A stretch of DNA of 64,000 bases from Stutzerimonas kunmingensis (GTDB lineage: Bacteria; Pseudomonadota; Gammaproteobacteria; Pseudomonadales; Pseudomonadaceae): the NCBI RefSeq assembly GCF_014764705.1, contig NZ_JACXXG010000016.1, positions 1 through 64,000 of the forward strand. The letters are read 5' to 3'. The position numbers and the translations under genes are program-made. Numbering within the stretch: position 1 is the first letter of the stretch; the number at the start of each line of letters is the position of its first letter. The notes below the pieces were generated by a model, which was given only the letters and a program-made list of their open reading frames with translations, was not told the DNA's origin and made no database searches. Shown here piece by piece: positions 60,454 to 64,000 of this stretch.

Positions 60454-60478
60454 AGGGCGCCATAGGGCGCCCTTTTTT
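60454..60478 (+). terminator. Rho-independent terminator of hsp20
   Basis: AGGGCGCC (60454-60461), loop ATAG, GGCGCCCT (60466-60473), followed by a run of T. Confidence 0.92.
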
Positions 60479-60495
60479 GTAGTTGTCTCGTTTGG

Positions 60496-61371
60496 TCAGT
60501 CACCGCGTTCAGCATCCAGCAGCGCCATGAAGGCTCTGGCCGCATTGGACAGGGTGCGTTCCCTGTGCAGGATGTAGCCAAGTTGCCGGGTCAGCTGAAT
60601 GCCCGGCAGAGGCAGGCTGACTACCTGTTCGTCGAGCATGCTGCGCGGTAGCACGCTCCAGGCAATCCCGATGGAGACCATCATCTTGATGGTCTCCATA
60701 TAGTTGGTGCTCATGGTGATATTGGGCGTCAGGCCCTCACGCTCGAACAGTCGCTGGGCGATGTGATGAGTGAAGGTGTTGCCGCCGGGAAAAACGGCAG
60801 GATGGCCGGCGACATCGGCAAGGCGAATATCCGCCTTGCCAGCCAGCGGGTGCTCGGGCGCGACAACGAAATCCAGCGGGTCGTCCCATACCTTCATTGC
60901 CCGGACCGGCTCGGCAGTCTGCGGCGCCAGGGTGATGACCGCCAGTTCGGCGCGGCCATGCAGCACTTCGTCGTAGGCGACTTCCGAATCGAGAAAGCGA
61001 ATATCCAGGCTGACCTGCGGATAAGCGCGGGTAAACGCGCGTAGCAAGGGCGGCAGGCGGTGCAGGCCGATGTGATGGCTGGTCGCCAGGCTCAGCCGGC
61101 CGCCAATGTCGCCGTTGAGGTTGGTCAAGGCGCGGCGGGTGTCGTCCAGTACATTCAAAATCTGATAGGCCCGCGGCAGCAGGGCTCTTCCTGCCTCGGT
61201 CAGGCCAATCTCGCGGCCGAGCCGGTCGAACAGTCGCACGTCCAGCTGCGATTCCAATGCGGCGATGCGTTTGCTGACTGCAGGCTGGGTCAGATGCAGG
61301 CGCTCCGCGGCCAAGGAAAAGCTGCCCGTTTCCGCGATGGCGATAAAGGCATTGAGGTTGGCCAGGTCCAT
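60496..61371 (-). CDS. LysR-family regulator divergent from leuC
   Basis: A 291-aa LysR regulator with a helix-turn-helix at residues about 3-60 (SFSLAAERLHLTQPAVSKRI) and an effector domain from about 90. A LysR gene divergent from leuC is conserved in Pseudomonas as I recall it. Control of leucine synthesis or of another target is inferred. The divergent region contains a perfect ATTCC-N5-GGAAT palindrome. Confidence 0.92.
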   Translation of the reverse strand: MDLANLNAFIAIAETGSFSLAAERLHLTQPAVSKRIAALESQLDVRLFDRLGREIGLTEAGRALLPRAYQILNVLDDTRRALTNLNGDIGGRLSLATSHHIGLHRLPPLLRAFTRAYPQVSLDIRFLDSEVAYDEVLHGRAELAVITLAPQTAEPVRAMKVWDDPLDFVVAPEHPLAGKADIRLADVAGHPAVFPGGNTFTHHIAQRLFEREGLTPNITMSTNYMETIKMMVSIGIAWSVLPRSMLDEQVVSLPLPGIQLTRQLGYILHRERTLSNAARAFMALLDAERGD

Positions 61372-61399
61372 GAACGATCTCTATCCGTTGATGATTCGG

Positions 61400-61414
61400 A
61401 TTCCTGTAGGGAAT
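61400..61414. promoter_or_regulatory. LysR-type T-N11-A palindrome upstream of leuC
   Basis: ATTCC-TGTAG-GGAAT, perfect arms, containing the T-N11-A spacing of LysR operators. It lies 29 bp upstream of the lysR start and 111 bp from the leuC start. Confidence 0.65.
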
Positions 61415-61524
61415 GCTTGGGATGAAAAATATGAATTTGAGTAATTGAATGCAAGTCCCTAGCATCGTCCCCATAAGCGCAAGGGCTATTCGCCCCGCAT
61501 AGAAAGCAGATGAGGAAAAGTCCG

Positions 61525-62952
61525 ATGGCCGGCAAGACGCTCTACGACAAGCTCTGGGAAATGCACGAGGTGAAACGTCGCGACGATGGTTCGTCGCTGA
61601 TCTACATCGACCGCCACATCCTGCATGAAGTGACTTCGCCACAAGCGTTCGAAGGTCTGCGTCTGGCCAACCGCAAGCCATGGCGCATCGACGCCAATAT
61701 CGCCACGCCGGACCACAACGTGCCGACCACCAAGGGCGAGCGTCAGGGCGGCCTGGAAGCCATCGCCGACGAGGTCTCGCGCATCCAGGTACAGACGCTG
61801 GACGAGAACTGCGACGATTTCGGCATCCTCGAATTCAAGATGAACGACGTGCGTCAGGGCATCGTCCACGTGATCGGCCCGGAGCAGGGCGCGACTTTGC
61901 CGGGCATGACCGTGGTTTGCGGTGACTCGCACACCTCCACCCACGGCGCCTTCGGTGCGCTGGCCCACGGCATCGGCACCTCCGAGGTCGAGCATGTGCT
62001 CGCCACCCAGTGCCTGGTCGCCAAGAAGATGAAGAACATGCAGGTGCGCGTCGAAGGCAAGCTGCCGTTCGGCGTCACCGCGAAGGACATCGTGCTGGCG
62101 GTGATTGGCAAGATCGGCACTGCTGGTGGTAACGGCCATGCCCTGGAATTCGCCGGCAGCGCGATTCGCGATCTGTCCATGGAAGGACGCATGACCATCT
62201 GCAACATGTCCATCGAAGCCGGTGCCCGCGTAGGCATGGTGGCGGTGGATGAAAAGACCATCGCCTACGTCGAAGGGCGTCCGTTCGCGCCGAAGGGCGA
62301 CGACTGGGACAAGGCGGTCGAGCTGTGGAAAGGTCTGGTCTCCGATGGCGACGCGGTGTTCGACACGGTCGTCGAGCTCAAGGCCGAGGACATCAAGCCG
62401 CAGGTCAGCTGGGGCACTTCGCCGGAAATGGTGCTGGCTGTCGATCAGAGCGTGCCGGACCCCGCCGCCGAAGCCGACCCGGTCAAGCGCGATTCCATCG
62501 TTCGTGCGCTGAAGTACATGGGCCTGGCGGCCAACCAGCCGATCACCGATATCAAGCTGGATCGCGTGTTCATTGGTTCCTGCACCAACTCGCGGATCGA
62601 GGACCTGCGTGCCGCGGCTGAGGTCGCCAAAGGGCGCAAGGTGGCGGCGAACGTGAAGCAGGCGATGGTTGTGCCGGGCTCCGGCCTGGTGAAGCAGCAG
62701 GCCGAGGCTGAAGGGTTGGACAAGATCTTCGTCGAGGCTGGCTTCGAGTGGCGCGAGCCGGGTTGCTCCATGTGCCTGGCGATGAACCCCGACAAGCTGG
62801 GCAGCGGCGAGCATTGCGCCTCGACTTCCAATCGCAACTTCGAGGGGCGTCAGGGCGCTGGTGGACGCACACACTTGGTCAGCCCGGCCATGGCGGCCGC
62901 TGCGGCGGTAACCGGCCATTTCATTGATGTACGCGAACTGGTCCAGGCCTGA
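61525..62952 (+). CDS. leuC: 3-isopropylmalate dehydratase large subunit
   Basis: A 475-aa aconitase-family subunit that isomerises 2- to 3-isopropylmalate in leucine synthesis. The [4Fe-4S] cysteines are in [14 protein letters not shown] and [11 protein letters not shown]; the substrate motif is [14 protein letters not shown]. The ATG at 61525 ([12 protein letters not shown]) follows GAGGAAA; an ATG five codons earlier is not supported by the family start. leuD begins 11 bp downstream. Confidence 0.98.
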   Translation: MAGKTLYDKLWEMHEVKRRDDGSSLIYIDRHILHEVTSPQAFEGLRLANRKPWRIDANIATPDHNVPTTKGERQGGLEAIADEVSRIQVQTLDENCDDFGILEFKMNDVRQGIVHVIGPEQGATLPGMTVVCGDSHTSTHGAFGALAHGIGTSEVEHVLATQCLVAKKMKNMQVRVEGKLPFGVTAKDIVLAVIGKIGTAGGNGHALEFAGSAIRDLSMEGRMTICNMSIEAGARVGMVAVDEKTIAYVEGRPFAPKGDDWDKAVELWKGLVSDGDAVFDTVVELKAEDIKPQVSWGTSPEMVLAVDQSVPDPAAEADPVKRDSIVRALKYMGLAANQPITDIKLDRVFIGSCTNSRIEDLRAAAEVAKGRKVAANVKQAMVVPGSGLVKQQAEAEGLDKIFVEAGFEWREPGCSMCLAMNPDKLGSGEHCASTSNRNFEGRQGAGGRTHLVSPAMAAAAAVTGHFIDVRELVQA

Positions 62953-62963
62953 GGAGATAACGG

Positions 62964-63611
62964 ATGAAAGCCTTTACCCAACACACCGGCCTGGTCTGTC
63001 CGCTGGATCGTGCCAACGTCGATACCGATCAGATCATCCCGAAGCAGTTTCTCAAGTCCATCAAGCGCACCGGCTTTGGCCCTAATCTGTTCGATGAGTG
63101 GCGCTACCTGGACGTCGGCCAGCCGAATCAGGATTGCTCGCAGCGTCCGGTGAACAAGGACTTCGTGCTGAACTTCCCGCGCTACCAAGGCGCCAGCGTG
63201 CTGCTGGCGCGCGAGAACTTCGGCTGCGGCTCCTCTCGCGAGCACGCGCCGTGGGCTCTGGAGGAGTACGGTTTCCGTACGATCATCGCGCCGAGCTTTG
63301 CCGACATTTTCTACAACAACAGCTTCAAGAACGGCCTGCTGCCGATCGTGCTGAAGGAAGAGGAAGTCGATGAGCTGTTCGCACAGGCCGAAGCCAACGA
63401 AGGCTACCAGCTGACCGTGGACCTCGCTGCGCAGGTCGTGACACGCCCGGACGGCAAGCAGTACGACTTTGAAGTCGATGCCTTCCGCAAGCACTGCCTG
63501 CTCAACGGCCTCGACGATATCGGCCTGACGCTGCAAGACACGGACGCGATCAAGGCGTTCGAGACCCGTCACCAGCGGAGCCAGCCATGGCTGTTCGGCG
63601 CCATCAAGTGA
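62964..63611 (+). CDS. leuD: 3-isopropylmalate dehydratase small subunit
   Basis: A 215-aa swivel domain partner of Leu[21 protein letters not shown], the [17 protein letters not shown] loop and [20 protein letters not shown] are diagnostic. GAGGAGAT precedes the ATG. It is operonic with leuC; leuB follows after a 96-bp gap containing a palindromic repeat. Confidence 0.98.
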   Translation: MKAFTQHTGLVCPLDRANVDTDQIIPKQFLKSIKRTGFGPNLFDEWRYLDVGQPNQDCSQRPVNKDFVLNFPRYQGASVLLARENFGCGSSREHAPWALEEYGFRTIIAPSFADIFYNNSFKNGLLPIVLKEEEVDELFAQAEANEGYQLTVDLAAQVVTRPDGKQYDFEVDAFRKHCLLNGLDDIGLTLQDTDAIKAFETRHQRSQPWLFGAIK

Positions 63612-63620
63612 GATAAGGGC

Positions 63621-63686
63621 AGGGTGGATGATGCGTCATCCATCCACTTGCAGGGTTTCGGTGGATGAACACAACGGCGTCCACCC
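63621..63686. repeat. GTAGGGTGGA-family palindrome between leuD and leuB
   Basis: Outer arms GGGTGGA (63622-63628) and TCCACCC (63680-63686), with an inner GGATGA-tgcg-TCATCC hairpin. It is the same repeat family as at 1109-1264. Confidence 0.75.
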
Positions 63687-63707
63687 AAGTGAAAATCGAG
63701 GAATGTG

Positions 63708-64000
63708 ATGAGTAAACAGATTCTGGTTCTGCCCGGTGATGGTATCGGCCCGGAGATCATGGCCGAGGCGGTCAAGGTTCTGCAGCTGGCCAATGACAAG
63801 TTCCAGCTGGACTTCGAGCTGAGCTATGACGAGTTGGGTGGCGCAGCGGTCGACAAATATGGCGTGCCGCTGGCCGACGAAACCCTTGCGCGTGCACGTG
63901 CTGCCGATGCCATTCTGCTTGGCGCGGTGGGAGGCCCGAAGTGGGACAAGATCGATCCGGCCATTCGTCCCGAGCGCGGTCTGCTGAAGATTCGCTCCGA
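63708..64000 (+). CDS. leuB: 3-isopropylmalate dehydrogenase, N-terminal part (cut by window edge)
   Basis: The first 97 codons of LeuB ([43 protein letters not shown]). It oxidatively decarboxylates 3-isopropylmalate with NAD. The ATG at 63708 follows GAGGAATG. It continues the leuC-leuD-leuB order; the C-terminal three quarters lie outside the window. Confidence 0.97.
   Translation, partial: MSKQILVLPGDGIGPEIMAEAVKVLQLANDKFQLDFELSYDELGGAAVDKYGVPLADETLARARAADAILLGAVGGPKWDKIDPAIRPERGLLKIRS

Overview
The window reads as chromosomal DNA of a gammaproteobacterium of the Pseudomonas/Stutzerimonas group. It is GC-rich. It carries Pseudomonas-type gene blocks that I recognise from memory of P. aeruginosa gene order: fadB-fadA-DUF1653-topA-...-sulA-lexA-psrA-nagZ-MTI phosphorylase, and a LysR gene divergent from leuC-leuD-leuB. 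Dispersed GTAGGGTGGA-type palindromes of the kind common in P. stutzeri-like genomes sit between genes. No phage, transposase, integrase or CRISPR array was seen.

Layout. 1-4.7 kb: an organic-acid module with an HMG-CoA-lyase-like enzyme, a CaiB-type CoA-transferase, a divergent LysR regulator and a TRAP solute-binding protein without its membrane partners. 5.1-9.8 kb: acetyl-CoA synthetase, a small DUF2892 membrane protein and an oligopeptidase B-like protease. 10.1-23.3 kb: the conserved housekeeping block for beta-oxidation (fadBA), topoisomerase I, the SOS genes lexA-sulA, the fatty-acid regulator psrA, an L,D-transpeptidase, nagZ and methylthioinosine phosphorylase. 23.4-29.2 kb: a LEA-type lipoprotein, a SEC-C protein, a DUF2489 protein, a penicillin-acylase-family lipoprotein, TrmO and an unaccompanied TrpB. 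29.6-35.1 kb: a choline-to-glycine-betaine cluster (betT-betB-betA) in which betT is split by a one-base frameshift and betI is absent. 35.1-36.4 kb: rimO.

37.3-55.8 kb: an exopolysaccharide/O-antigen-type cluster of about 18 kb, all on the minus strand. It has a 2OG-oxygenase-like protein, a VioA-like aminotransferase, a Wzx-type flippase, five glycosyltransferases, a Wzc-type tyrosine autokinase, WbqC, an RfaH/NusG paralogue, a Wzy-like polymerase, a PslG-like glycosidase, two acyltransferases and two small unknown proteins. An ops-like element lies directly after a hairpin in the leader of its first gene, which suggests that the cluster's own RfaH acts on it. 55.8-57.0 kb: an AT-rich stretch, then two tandem initiator tRNA genes, each with its own promoter and terminator. 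57.0-64.0 kb: small exported or membrane proteins, dusC, an SDR oxidoreductase, an hsp20 gene with a structured leader, LysR, leuC, leuD and the start of leuB.

The most informative regulatory signals are: (i) tandem PsrA-type palindromes offset by exactly 13 bp upstream of both fadBA and psrA; (ii) two LexA boxes upstream of lexA-sulA in the same 208-bp divergent region as psrA; (iii) the hairpin-ops leader of the polysaccharide cluster; and (iv) a possible RNA thermometer before hsp20.
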